Part shown: in pieces, positions 1 through 10,584 of the stretch
How the letters are laid out: the number at the start of each line of letters is the position of its first letter
How positions within the stretch are numbered: the stretch's first letter is position 1
Origin: Xiphydria camelus
Lineage: Eukaryota > Arthropoda > Insecta > Hymenoptera > Xiphydriidae
Length of the DNA stretch: 64,000 nucleotides
NCBI GenBank assembly: GCA_963678675.1
Contig: OY783191.1
Location: forward strand, 20,153,111 to 20,217,110
Direction: 5' to 3'
Program-made: the position numbers and the translations under genes
Notes under the pieces: generated by a model
What the model saw: only the letters and a program-made list of their open reading frames with translations
Told to the model about the DNA's origin: nothing
Database searches by the model: none

Positions 1-305
1 ATTCGATCAATAAGTTGTATTTAAATAGAGTCTTAACTGGTAATAAGTTCCACATTACGATAAAGGATGCAGCACGCACAGCTAGTTTATTCTTAAGTTT
101 TAGAGGCGCCTTATTTAATATGGGATACTTTTGCTGAATACCAACCGAAAATAGTCAAACCGACGAAACAGCGATGAAAGCTCGCAAACATTTAGTATTT
201 GCGAACGTTTGCGATCGTTGGGCCTGGTGTATACGTATCTCCCGTACAAAGTTCACGAACATTTACAAACGTTTGTGAACGTTAGCGATTAGAGTTCGCG
301 AATGC
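1..305. other. No gene; short palindromic AT-rich sequence
   Basis: No convincing open frame. It contains repeated short motifs of the type GTTCGCGAAC and ACAAACGTTTGT around 185-300 that can form small hairpins. Nothing else was recognised. Confidence 0.5.
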
Positions 306-509
306 TTTTTGATGTGAAACATCTAATGTCGCGCTACGGCGGTGAGAACGGCTGTTAGCGTAGCGACGTCGCTACTCCTGGCGTCGCAGGCATGGCAGCC
401 GCAAAAGTCGGGAACGCATCGGCTCTCGTCGCCACGACTCGGCGGTCCCCTTTCCCCGAGCGCTAGCTTCACACTTACTACTACACGCTCACTATATCGT
501 CAACAGCAT
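306..509. repeat. Arm of a long inverted repeat (partner 19548-19707)
   Basis: This stretch reappears in reverse complement near 19548-19707, starting with TTTTGATGTGAAACATCTAA and running through a GC-rich part to TACTACTACACGCTCACTAT. TTAA at 509-512 is the unoccupied version of the site that carries a 668-bp insertion in the right-hand copy (18356-19023). Confidence 0.75.
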
Positions 510-537
510 TAAATACGTTACAAAGTGTGCCTTTATA

Positions 538-897
538 CAGGATGTCCCGTGCAGAACCGACCAGTTGCAGGGACCTTGAAATTTACCTTCGGCCGGGCTT
601 GGTCGGTACTCGAGTTATTTATACCGGTAGAAGTCAAGTCGGTAGTTAGAGTTGGTGTCAATTCGGGAGATCAAAGCATCTAACCTTAAAATCGTGAATT
701 TGTGAATAATGGACATTACTCGCCATTATTAACAAATTCACGATGTTGAGGTTAGATGCTTCGAGCTCCCGAATTGACACCGACTCTAACTACCGACTCG
801 ACTTCTACCGGTATAAATGACTCGAGTACCGACCAAGCCCGGCCGAAGGTAAATTTCAAGGTCCCTGCAACTGTGCGGTTCTGCGCGGGACATCCTG
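538..897. mobile_element. Hairpin MITE, family B, copy 1 (TA target)
   Basis: A 360-bp almost perfect foldback. It starts CAGGATGTCCCGTGCAGAAC and ends with the inverse, flanked by TA on both sides (536-537 and 898-899). The centre of symmetry lies near 718. TA target and termini fit a non-autonomous Tc1/mariner-type element. A second copy lies at 17968-18326. The 60-residue frame at 756-938 runs inside and beyond it and is not a gene. Confidence 0.85.
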
Positions 898-935
898 TAC
901 ACCCAGCAACTCAGATTCTGTCGCTAGTGACTTTC

Positions 936-1074
936 TAAAATGTCATTTTTAAACAAACTAGCCAATGAACAATTACTTCTCATGCCCTCATTAGCTACGG
1001 TGGCGTTTAGCCTCATTAATGAAAGCATGAGGATTGATTAATCATTGGTTAGTACGTTTAAAAATAACATTTAA
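936..1074. mobile_element. Hairpin MITE, family C, copy 1
   Basis: Foldback of about 139 bp with ends TAAAATGTCATTTTTAAAC and the inverse. The second copy at 17791-17929 is in the mirror-image cluster. No coding capacity. Confidence 0.75.
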
Positions 1075-1172
1075 CCCGTCAACACTCGCGCTATGAGCAT
1101 TTCTCATGCATGAGCATTTTGTTTTTAATTTACACTGAAAGAAAGAGGAATATTGTTTAAGGATAAAAAAAC

Positions 1173-1550
1173 ACAAAATGCGTCACGGGACACCTGTTAG
1201 ATGTGAAACATCGAAATTCTTCTTTGTAGAAAGTATGCGATAGGAAGGATGGACCACGCGTCCGTCGAAAGAACACCGTATTAAACGGTACGAACCGTTG
1301 TGTTTAATTCAAAAAGCGCATTTAGTTTACTCTCTCTTAACTCTGCCATCGGTCGCTGTTCCATCTCGCGATAAACGGAATGCGACACAACGGTTCGTAC
1401 CGTTTAATAGTATCACAGTCATAAATACAAATGCACACTGGCGCAGATGTTCTTTCGGCGAACGCGTGGTCCATCCTTCCTATCGCATAATTTCTACAAG
1501 GAAGAATTTCGATGTTTCACATCTAACAGGCGTCCCGTGGCGCATTTTGT
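1173..1550. mobile_element. Hairpin element, family D, copy 1
   Basis: Foldback of about 378 bp with ends ACAAAATGCGTCACGGGAC and inverse. The 92-residue frame at 1298-1576 is only the translation of the hairpin, since the related D2 element (16350-17788) shows the same frame-like stretch. No function as a protein is supported. Confidence 0.75.
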
Positions 1551-1858
1551 TTAGGGTATCCGCGTCTTTATACTAACAGAACCTGAACTCAAACGACACA
1601 CTCGAATATGTTGGACGCCAGGCGTTCTTAAACGCTACTCAATACGTGACGCGATACACAATACGGGAAATGTCAGATCTTAGTTGTAGAGAAACGCGAT
1701 GGAAATCCTAGCTATATACGATGCGATAGGATAACTAATTCGAACGATACTCCGATGCGCGAAAGAAACGGTTCGAAATGGGAAATACAAAGATATGAAA
1801 AGAAACCAGAAAATTCGTGATCTGTATGAGAGAGAGAAAGAGAAAGGGAGAGGGGGAG
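1551..1858. other. No gene; unassigned sequence and GA-rich tract
   Basis: Unremarkable sequence that ends in an impure GA-rich microsatellite (about 1828-1863). This tract abuts the TGAT-repeat 3' tail of the LINE that follows on the minus strand. Confidence 0.5.
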
Positions 1859-2178
1859 AGAGAGATTGATTGATTGATTGATAGTGTGCTTATTGCCGAA
1901 AGTTGAACAAAGATTGTGTAACAATGCTATACAATAAGCGTTTATGCAGACTTATAGTATAGTTAAACAATAGGGTATATAGGTATAAGTATAAGTGTAG
2001 GCATATAAGTGTATAAATGTATGAAAAACAGCGAGGAGAGTGCTCTCTCTCACGGTCGCAAATATAGCAGTAGGATATAAGCAGAATACCTACGAGTAAA
2101 CGTTAGATTGCCAAACGACCCGCCACCCAAGCAACGACAGACAAACCGTTCTTCGATTTTATATACTAATACAATAGG

Positions 2179-4651
2179 TTAATGCGCATTACCGTTATCT
2201 GAAGTTTGCAGTCTATTGAAGTGATTTTTAAAGATATGTTTAAAGGCTGAACGAGACTGCGCCTGCTTGACCTCATTCGGTATAGAGTTCCAAATGTAGG
2301 GAGCTGTGACAGCGAATGCACTCCTGTAAGCATCAGTCCTGTAGCCTGGTATTTGGAGCAAGTGACTTTCTTGATTTCTTAGTGGTTGCCGGGCTGTATA
2401 GCTAATAAGCAAATCTTTAAGGAAGTGTGTCTCCTTTCGGAGAACACTAAATGTTAGACATGCCACTGCGTAAATTCTTGAACTCCCCACCGATAACCAG
2501 CCCAACTGACGACGGTACTGTGTAATCGGCGAATCACGCGGCAGGTTAAATATAAACCTAATGCCCCTGTTGACCAGCCTTCGCAACTTCGTCAACCTCA
2601 GCACTGACGCCAACGAGAGTGGCAGAGCAATAGTTTATGTAAGGAAGGACCAGTGCTGCGACCAAGCACTTACGGAGATTAACCCTTCTGAGGTCGCGCC
2701 TTTTCACCCAACGTCTCCGGTCGCGTGATGAGGGCCGCCCCGCCCGTGTATTACGGAGCGCGATGTTGCCACGTCATACGGCGATCAGTAACAAGACACG
2801 ACTTGCATTGCGTTGTCACTGGCAACGTCACAGACCAAATTTCTACTGCGAATCTGGTCGCACAGTGAGGACGGCCCTGCATTTTCCGCGTCACGCTTCA
2901 TTAATATATTTTTTTCAATTTTTCTAATGAATGCAGAGCTATCATATTATAATCATCGGATTCACGACACTTCAATGAAGGAATACGTAGCCGGTCATCG
3001 TTAAAATCTAGGTAGTTAAGCAATTATGACGATTTAAAGAAAAAAGTGCGGGGCCGCCCTCATCACGCGATCTCAGAAGGGTTAACATCCGTGTAGTCGC
3101 GGAGTTGATTAAGCTTGTAGTAGACGCCATTGACCTGAGACGTAATGCTGGCCAGATGCTTACGGAATGTCATTTTTTAGTCCAGTATCACTCCCAGATT
3201 TCTAACTGTTGCCTCGAAGGGGATGGTGTTGAGGCTATGTCCCAGCGGTGGAAGATGGTCGAAATTTATCTGGTTGACAAGATGATTATTGCCCAGAACG
3301 ATGGCCTTGGTCTTAGCTATGTTGAGACGGAGGCGATTTGCAGCTGCCCATGTTTCGATCGCCGAGATATCTTCATTATGCTTACGGATACAGTCTGGGA
3401 GATCAGCTGGCGCACACGTCATATATATTTGCAAATCATCAGCAAACAATAAACGCTTTGCCGTTCTGATCACTGCCCCAACGTCATTAATATAGAGTGA
3501 GAATAGCAGTGGTCCCAAAACGGACCCTTAAGGAACGCCGGTGTTTGTTGAAATCCAGTTCGTGAGCAAGTTGTTATCATATTTCACCGCTTGCTGCCTA
3601 CCTGCCAAGTACGATAGTATCCATTTTTGCCAGCTTCTGAAGAAGCAAATCATGGGGTACAGTGTCAAATACCTTTGAAAAGTCAAATAGCACCAGAACA
3701 GTAACCTGACGCCTGTCCATTCCGCATCTGACATCGTTTATCAGTTTTATAAGGGCCGTCTTCGTACTGTACCCCGCTCGAAATCCACACTGCCATGGAT
3801 CCAACACTGAGTAACGTTTTATATACTCCGATACTTGGTCAAAGATCAGGCGCTCGAGGACCTTACTGAGGGTAGGCAGAAGTGAAATGGCCGATAATCG
3901 CTGGAGGTTCTCGGCGTGGTAAGCTTGTTAATCGGGACGACAACAGCTCTCCTCCAGGCAACGGGGAACTCGCAGCCAGTGATTGATCGGTTGAAGATCA
4001 TGACCAGGAAACCGATGATTATATGCAGAGTCGGGAGGAGCATCCTCAAACCAAGGCCATCAGCACCGGTAGCGTTCGACTTGGATTTTCGGACAGCATT
4101 CTCAACCATTTCAGCAGTGACTGGTTTAAGGTCCAGTTCCGGTCTATCCAGCAGTTGTGGAGGATTAGCAGCTTCAACATTGCTGATCAGAGGTACAGAC
4201 GAAGACAATTGCACACTGGTTGAGATCTGGGCAAGATCGAAGTTGAGCTGCTCAGGCACTACAACAAGTGGTGGTGAACTTGTGGTCTTGATTAGCCCCA
4301 AGTTCCTCAGCTCCTGCCACATAGCCGATGGTAATAGACCCTCCAGCCTTGCACGATAATAAGCTGCTCTGGCATCGGTCAATGAGGAGCGGAGTCGATC
4401 ACATGCCTTGCGATAATCATTAAGATCCTTTTGCCTGTTGCTGCATCTGTACCTCCGATATGTAGTCCGAACAACGCATTGAGCGAGTTTAAGCTCAGGC
4501 GACATCCACGGTGCGTGCTTCTTGGAATTGATCCTAAGGGTGGTAACAGGTGCTACAGTGTCGAGAATAGCAAAAAAGTTCTCATAAAAGGGCTCCACGG
4601 CACCATCTATTGTGCAGGCACTGGAGAATTCCTCCCAGTCAATCGATCTGA
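2179..4651 (-). pseudogene. LINE-A reverse transcriptase (broken ORF2)
   Basis: Fragments in different frames cover the N-terminal linker and RT start (3846-4598), the RT palm piece with FDFSKVFDTVPHDLLL (about 3598-3807), the FADDLQIY active-site box (3177-3518) and the C-terminal AAPYIWNSIP-type domain (2179-2613). The catalytic Asp pair in FADD is intact, but at least three frame changes plus the TTAA insertion make the gene dead. At the inserted element the frame reads through once one TTAA is counted, giving LRKCLVAALVLPYINYC, which matches LRKTLVMALALPHIDYC in the LINE at 37548-39545. The ORF normally acts in reverse transcription at the target site. Confidence 0.85.
2683..3081. mobile_element. 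TTAA-flanked piggyBac-like MITE, copy 1
   Basis: Ends CCCTTCTGAGGTCGCG and inverse, flanked by TTAA at 2679-2682 and 3082-3085. The interrupted LINE frame is continuous when the element and one TTAA are ignored, so the target duplication is secure. A 212-bp relative is at 27894-28105. Terminal CCC and TTAA are hallmarks of piggyBac elements, but no transposase is present. Small frames inside are not genes. Confidence 0.9.
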
Positions 4652-5744
4652 ACAGTAAGAGAGAGAAAGAAAGAAAGAAAGAAAAAGCATTTATTCTGCT
4701 CTAGGGCACGCAGGGGCCCTCTGAGAGCACACAAGAAGAGTCTGAAATAATAAATAACTAAGAAAGTAACTAAGAATGTAAACGAGTGAATAAGAGATAA
4801 AGTAAGTAATAGAGCGGGCTAAACTAAAAAAATAAAGTAAGAAGAAGTATACAATACGAATAGTACGGGCTAAAATAACAAGATAAAGTAAGCAAAACGA
4901 AGTAAAAACTAACTAGTCTTCAGATAATAGCCAACGGAAAAGCCGTCCTTTAAACGCAGGAACAGTCATCGACTCCCTAGTTTCAGCCGGGAGCAAATTC
5001 CAAAGAGTGGCAGCGGTGACCGAGAAGGGTTTTTGAAATACCGCGGTGCAGCTAGCAGGGACAAGCAGGTTGGACACAGACTCACGCGTGTCATAAGGCC
5101 GAATCTCATCTCTTGCACGGAACATAGCCGCCAAATATGAAGGCTCACCGGAGGAACGAGTAGCGAAAAACAAGGAGCCAATACAATACAAGCACTGCAT
5201 TCTGTAAAACAACCAGTGAAGGCGCCGCAGATACGGCGTGATGTGTGCGTCCCGGCGAACACCCAATATGAAACGAGCGCACATATTCACGGCCCGCTAA
5301 ACCTTAGTAGTCTGCTCGTTAGTAATGTCTTCAAATAGCGCACCGCAGTAGTCCACGTGGGGAAAGATAAGAGCCACCACAAGCCTCCTACGCAGATGGA
5401 CAGGTAGGAAGTCCCGATTTCTCTTAATTTATGGAAGAGGGAAGCATGCATACATCTGACAACCTCAGTAAAATGGTCGTTCCATGATCGTGTCCTACTG
5501 AATAGAACTCCCAGATTCCTCTTCACCTGAGAGTAGGGGATAGCCACACTACCAATCGTAACCATGGGCAGCACGTCGAAGTTGATAGAGTTAATAAACC
5601 TACTCGTACCAAAAATGATGACCTTGGTCTTGGAAGCATTTAGTTTAAGGGTGTTGTCAGAAGCCCAGACAAGCACAGAGGATGCATCCGAACTGACAAG
5701 AGCAATTACATTAATGAGCTCAGCGGAAGAGTCTGCAGGTCATC

Positions 5745-5745
<1 letters not shown>
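4652..5745 (-). mobile_element. LINE family B, 5'-truncated, with CTTT-rich 3' tail
   Basis: The minus strand reads from the ADD part of the RT active-site box (ADDLQ at about 5733-5745) through RT thumb sequence (5287-5676, including KTKVIIFG and NLGVLF) to a C-terminal domain (4913-5290, PYLRRLHWL and TAATLWNLLPAETR). A 3' UTR and a CTTT/CT-rich tail at 4652-4685 follow. At least one frame change separates the pieces. The 5' truncation lies exactly at the active-site box, where a 93-bp GA tract begins. It is a relic. Confidence 0.8.

Positions 5746-5838
<93 letters not shown>
5746..5838. repeat. (GA)n microsatellite, about 93 bp
   Basis: Pure GA dinucleotide run between the 5' truncation point of LINE-B and the 3' tail of LINE-A copy 2. 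The long run of alternating R and E in one frame is an artefact of this repeat. Confidence 0.95.
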
Positions 5839-5841
<3 letters not shown>

Positions 5842-6485
5842 ATGGATTGATAGTATGTTTATTGCCCAGAATTGAACAAAGGTTGTGTAACAATGCTACA
5901 CAGTAAGCATTTATGTAATCTTATAGTATAGTTAAGCAATAGAGTATATAGGTATAAGTAAAGTATAAGAAATAAGTATATATATAAATGTATGAAAAAC
6001 AACGATAAGAGTGCTCTCTCTTACGATCGCAAATATAGTAGTACGGTAATAAGCAGAGTACGGTAATACGAGTAAACGTTAGATTGCCAAACGACCCGCC
6101 ACCCAAGCAACAATAGACAAACCGTTCCTTGATTTTATATACCATTACAATAGATTAATGCGCATTACCGTTATCTGGAGTTTTCAGCCTATTAAGGTGA
6201 TTTTAAAAGATATGTCTAAAGGCTGAACGAGACGGTGCCTGCTTGGCCTCATTCGGTACCGAGTTCCAGATATAAGGAGCTGTGACAGCGAAGGCACTCC
6301 TATAAGCATCAGTCCTGTAGCCTGGTATTTGGAGCAAATGACTTACTTGATTTCTTAGTGGTCGCCGGGCTGTATGGCTAATAAGCAAATCTTTAAGGAA
6401 GTGTGTCTCCTCTCGGAGAACACTAAATGTTAGACAGGCCACTGCACAAGTTCTTGAGCTCCCCATCGATAACCAGCCCAACTGA

Positions 6486-6486
<1 letters not shown>
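5839..6486 (-). mobile_element. LINE family A, copy 2 (3' end only)
   Basis: The 3' UTR and last codons are closely related to LINE-A copy 1, including TGTAACAATGCTAYACA and the C-terminal AAPYIWNS-type domain (6203-6480). It starts at the conserved QLGWLS stretch and ends with GATTGATGGATTGAT next to the GA tract. Strongly 5'-truncated and dead. Confidence 0.85.

Positions 6487-6512
<26 letters not shown>
6487..6512. repeat. (GA)n microsatellite between two LINE copies
   Basis: A GA run of about 26 bp joins the 5' truncation of LINE-A copy 2 to the 3' tail of LINE-D. Confidence 0.9.
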
Positions 6513-6516
<4 letters not shown>

Positions 6517-7157
6517 GATCGATTGATTGATTCAAATTTATTTAGCCTTCTCGGCTATTTCTGTATGTCCTTTACATTCTCTTCGCATCCACACATTAAC
6601 ACATTCCAGTTATATTATACTTTACTCATGTACTCCTTCTTTTCATCCATCCCTTCGCATTACACTTCCGTGTCATCCATTCTTCCGTTCATTCCGCTTC
6701 ACACTATACATATATCGTTCTACATTTCATCGTTTACTTAGAATGAACTCCCTCACTCCTTTTTTTGAACAATTTCAGGTTTACACTATTTTTTACATCG
6801 CTCGGCAGCTCATTATACATTTTAGCTCCAGCATACATTAAGCTCTTTTGGGCGCTTGTTGTTCTTCGCATTGTTATTGCTATATTTTCAGCCTGCCGCG
6901 TTCGCATTCCTCCCCTGTTTCTCACTAGTTCGATATTGCGACTCAGTTCCTGCGCCATCATATTATTCATAAGTTTATACATGAAAACACTTACATTATA
7001 CCTTAGTCTCTCTTTAATTGTCATAAAATGTAGTGCTTCTAACATGTCAACAATTCTTGTATACTTATTTACTTGTAATATAGTTCTCATAGCTCTATTT
7101 TGCGCTAATTGTAGTTTCTCGACCTCGATTTTTCCCATATTTATTATTATTACTGTA
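6513..7157 (-). mobile_element. LINE family D, C-terminal fragment
   Basis: Minus-strand translation from about 7157 to 6734 gives the RT C-terminal pattern KLQLAQNRAMRTIL, MLEALHFMTIKERLRYN and YNELPSDVK, typical of X-element/CR1-like LINEs. The 3' tail on the minus strand is AATCAATCAATCGATC followed by CT repeats. Upstream coding sequence stops at 7157, where the inverted repeat of the 5.5-kb transposon begins. Sequence at 12655-12700 could be its continuation on the far side of that insertion, but I could not establish this. Confidence 0.75.
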
Positions 7158-7244
7158 GGTGTATTTCTACTCTTAATAACACAGGTCCACAAAAAAAATC
7201 GAAAAAATGCTTCCTCTGACCAGACCAGTATATCTTTATGTTTT

Positions 7245-7560
7245 TGGGGTCGCTGAATCCGAATCCGATGTCCGTTTGTCTCCATCACGTCAGGTTCAAG
7301 GTCATTTCAAGGTCAAATCCTGGAAAAATAGTCAAATCGATTCAAATTATTATTCCTATATATTTTTGATATCGCTGAATCCGAATCCGATGTCCGTTTG
7401 TCTCCATCACGTCAGGTTCAAGGTCATTTCAAGGTCAAATCCTGGAAAAATAGTCAAATCGATTCAAATTATTATTCCTATATATTTTTGATGTCGCTGA
7501 ATCCAAATCCGATGTCCGTTTGATCCGATAAGGTCAAATTCAAGGTAATTTCAAGGTCAA
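7245..7560. repeat. 122-bp tandem repeat in the left terminal inverted repeat
   Basis: Units start near 7247, 7369 and 7491 with TCGCTGAATCCGAATCCGAT and contain AAGGTCATTTCAAGGTCAAA. A diverged fourth unit follows near 7770. The right inverted repeat has fewer units (12390-12570). Subterminal repeated motifs are often transposase-binding sites, but here that is inference. Short frames across the repeat are not genes. Confidence 0.85.
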
Positions 7561-7870
7561 ATGTATTTATTCTGCCAAAAATGAATTTCTGACTGCAGAT
7601 TCTAAAAGAACGGGAAATTTTACGTCTAGATATGTATTCAATTTTTTGGATAATCCCAAGGTCATTTCAAGGTCACTTCATGTTATTGTATGGAAGGTTC
7701 ATATGACAATTGCAAAAATAAGAAAATGTGTCTTCACGGGAATAAACTACTACGTCAATATGTCTTCGAGGTCACTGAGTTAGAATCCGAGGTTCGTTTG
7801 TCTCCAGTATGTCAGGGTCAAGTTCATTTCAAGGTCAAATCCAACAATAATTCTTCAACACAAAAAACCC

Positions 7871-8302
7871 CAAAGCCATTAAATTCTTAAACTCCATAAC
7901 CCATAAACCTCAAACCTTTTACCCCATAACGATGTAAGAAGGAGACTTGTACGTCATTAAACCTCGAAACTTAGTATGTACGAGCCATATGTGTACTTTA
8001 ACCACTCAAATGATAAATTTTATAACATCATGGCCTTCCAACCTCGTGACCGCATAACCTAGTAATTCATTGACACCGTAGTCGTGTGAGGTAATGATAT
8101 TTTATGCTAACCCCCCCCCCCCCCTACTATCACAGCCTAACCCGGAAACAATGACGTGGACGTAGTAGGTTTTTGTTCCCTTGGGGTATTTTTTTAACGT
8201 GAGTTCCCCTTGCCACTCACTAATAATAAGACCGATAACAACGAATAAAAATAATAAAAATTGAATAAATACGAAAAGGAAAAAGAATAAAAGAAAATTT
8301 CA
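7871..8302. other. No gene; 3' flank of the transposon gene, poly-C run
   Basis: AT-rich sequence with a 14-bp C run at about 8110. Nothing else was recognised. Confidence 0.5.
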
Positions 8303-10280
8303 TTAGTCCTTACTTCGTTTGTGATACCGAACTTGCTTATGTTCAAACGATCGACCGAGTGAACATCGCTTATTACTTTTCTTATCCTTCACAACATTTC
8401 GTTTCAAACTCCAGCAATAGTCTGCCATCATATTGACACCCCACGTCCCTTGATATCGTTTTTCCATGTCCTTCATGTCTTGATGGCACCTTTCTCCATG
8501 TTCTTTACTGAAGTCACCTACTTGTAGAAAAAAATCGATATGTGAATCTAAGAAATGCATTTTAATTGTCATATTACAACCTAGAACTTGAAATTATTGT
8601 ATCATGTCACTCACCAGCTTCTTGTAATTTGAACTTTTCTTATTTCCAAAAAAATTCTGGCATACATCGCGAAAACTTATCCATGCAGCTCGCTCCATTT
8701 TCGTCATATGATCTGTAAAAGTGACATCGTTAAATAGTTGCCGAATTTTAGGGCCGTCAAAAATACCTGCCTCTAATTTGGCGTCACTGAGAGAGAGAGA
8801 GTGTATGCATTTTCTGCGCAATATATTTAAAACATTCGCCCGACTTATCCAAAGCTTTGACGAACTGAGTCATTAGGCCAAGTTTGAAATGTAAAGGTGG
8901 AATTAAAATTGTTGATACATTCACAAGAGGTGATTTCAAAACATTTGGCAATCCGGGTTCTAAAGACTTGCGCTCTGGCCATTCCTTCTTTTTATAGTGA
9001 TTTGATCGATCTCTGCTGTCAAAGAAACATAAAAAGCAGGGATATTTGATGTTTCCGCTCTGCATCCCGAGAACGATCCCTATCATTTTTAAATCACCAC
9101 AGAGGGGCCAGCTATGATCAGAGTATTTTATTTTACCAAAAACTATACTCACGTTATCATAAGATTCCTTCAAGGCTGTTGAATGAGCTATAGGTATCGG
9201 AGCTAGAATGTTCGTGTTGTGGAGTAGTATAGTTTTTAGACTACGGATTGAGGAGTCTATGAAAAGACGCCACTCTTCTGGCTTATACTTCTGTTATATA
9301 CTCCAGTCTCCAAACTATTAATTAGTCCGGTGACATTGTCACAATATATTAAATCTAATTTCTTATCCTGTATAAAGAATTTTCTCAATTCTTTCTCACG
9401 ATTTCTATATACAGTTATCTTAGTGCCTTTATCCAAGAGATTTTTCTCTTTCAACCTAGATGCCAAAAGCTCATGTGTTTCCTTTGATAGACCCAGCTCT
9501 CTGCCTAAATCACTCAATTCGGCTTGGCTAAATTTCTGTGGTGCTTCCTTTCGTTTTTTGCATTCCTCATCACGAACTTGATTCCAGATTACTTGCACTC
9601 ACTTCCATGTCACTGTCTTCATAAAACCCTCCTTCAGTTACATCAATAGCTGGGTCTTCTAAAAGTTTCTTCCGACGACCACTATTCTGTTGAATAGTAA
9701 TGGCTGGATTCACTTTGTCTGTGTATACATATTTGATTTGATTTCTGTTTTTGGAATTATATCCCGTTGTAACTGTCGTACAGAAGAAACAATCTTCTCT
9801 TCTGTCTGGTATGCCCCATACGACTGGTGATGAAAATTTCAAATTAGAAAGGTTCTTCGTACTGTGACATGTCTTTAAAATTCTGTAGCAGTTGGCACAG
9901 ACAGTGTGAGGGACCCAGTCTTTATCTTGATTCGAAATTTTAGATCCAAAACAATATTCGCATGCATCTTGAACTTTATCGTTGATTTTTTCTCTGGTTT
10001 TAGGAGGGGTAAACAAACAACATACATAACAAAAGCTGCCCGGCTTGTTTTTATCATCATGAATGTGTCTTGTAGCTTTATACTCCGTAAAAGCCAAGGA
10101 ACCTACTTCTACGAAGCTGCGGTCGCATGATGATGTCGATTGCGGGCCCGCTTGCTCACCCTGACCAATCGCCGATACTGGGGTTCCTTGTGAGAACCCC
10201 TGTATCGTAACACATTTCCGTGTGCCTGCCATGACAGCTTGGACGCTTTCATCCAGGGATTTTGCCGGAAAAATAAACAA
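8303..10280 (-). pseudogene. DDE-like transposon protein (unnamed repetitive family), decayed
   Basis: Minus-strand pieces in order are an N-terminal part with clustered cysteines (CYVCCLFTPP, CEYCFGS, CANCY; 9570-10280), a helical part ending in YRNREKELRKFF and LIYCDN (9257-9598), then EEWRLFIDSSIRSLK (about 9200-9290). CGDLKMIGIVLGMQSG with a CFLCFFDSR metal-type motif follows (8784-9173), and HFLDSHIDFF with SKEHGERCHQD (8303-8572) ends the gene. The Asp in FIDSS, the Asp in CGDLK and the Glu in HGER are conserved-looking acidic residues that could be a DDE triad of an RNase H fold; this is inference. Stops and frame changes break the gene. It lies inside the terminal inverted repeats at 7158 and 12654, so it probably encoded that element's transposase. 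Confidence 0.65.
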
Positions 10281-10584
10281 TAAAAAAACCGTTGCCCGCC
10301 GTCACCGCGTGGAGGTACCCTGGGTGCAGGCACACCACGTATATTCGCTGTATCAAATTTACAACAATGAGCTCCAATTCACTTGAATTGAGAGATCACG
10401 TGACTGGATTTCAAAATTTATTTTGCGGTACGAGAACAGATTTATTCTCGTTCGGAACTGAGTGAGTTGATGCTTGGAAAAAAAAACTTGGCAGATCTCC
10501 AAAGAGACCTCCGCGTCTTTTAAACGTCAAAAACGTGTACCGCTCAACGGATCATTCGGTCATGGACGCCGATCCGCGGTAATA

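Larger units (their letters stand above)
1859..4651 (-). mobile_element. LINE family A, copy 1, 5'-truncated (CR1/Jockey-type)
   Basis: On the minus strand the element runs from the linker between endonuclease and RT (about 4650) through the RT to a 3' UTR. It ends in ATTGATTGATTGATTGAT-type repeats next to GA-rich DNA. Tandem short repeats at a LINE 3' end fit target-primed reverse transcription. A second 3' end lies at 5839-6486 and a third copy at 35970-37547. The 5' part including the endonuclease is missing, because the 3' tail of another LINE abuts at 4652. A 399-bp TTAA element is inserted at 2683-3081. Clade is uncertain; CR1/L2/Jockey-like RTs share these motifs. Confidence 0.85.

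Noticed and set aside
1298..1576. 92-residue protein shared with 17476-17772
   Set aside because: Both are translations of the family D foldback element.
5564..5842. 92-residue frame ending in long RERERE run
   Set aside because: It is LINE antisense sequence running into a (GA)n microsatellite.
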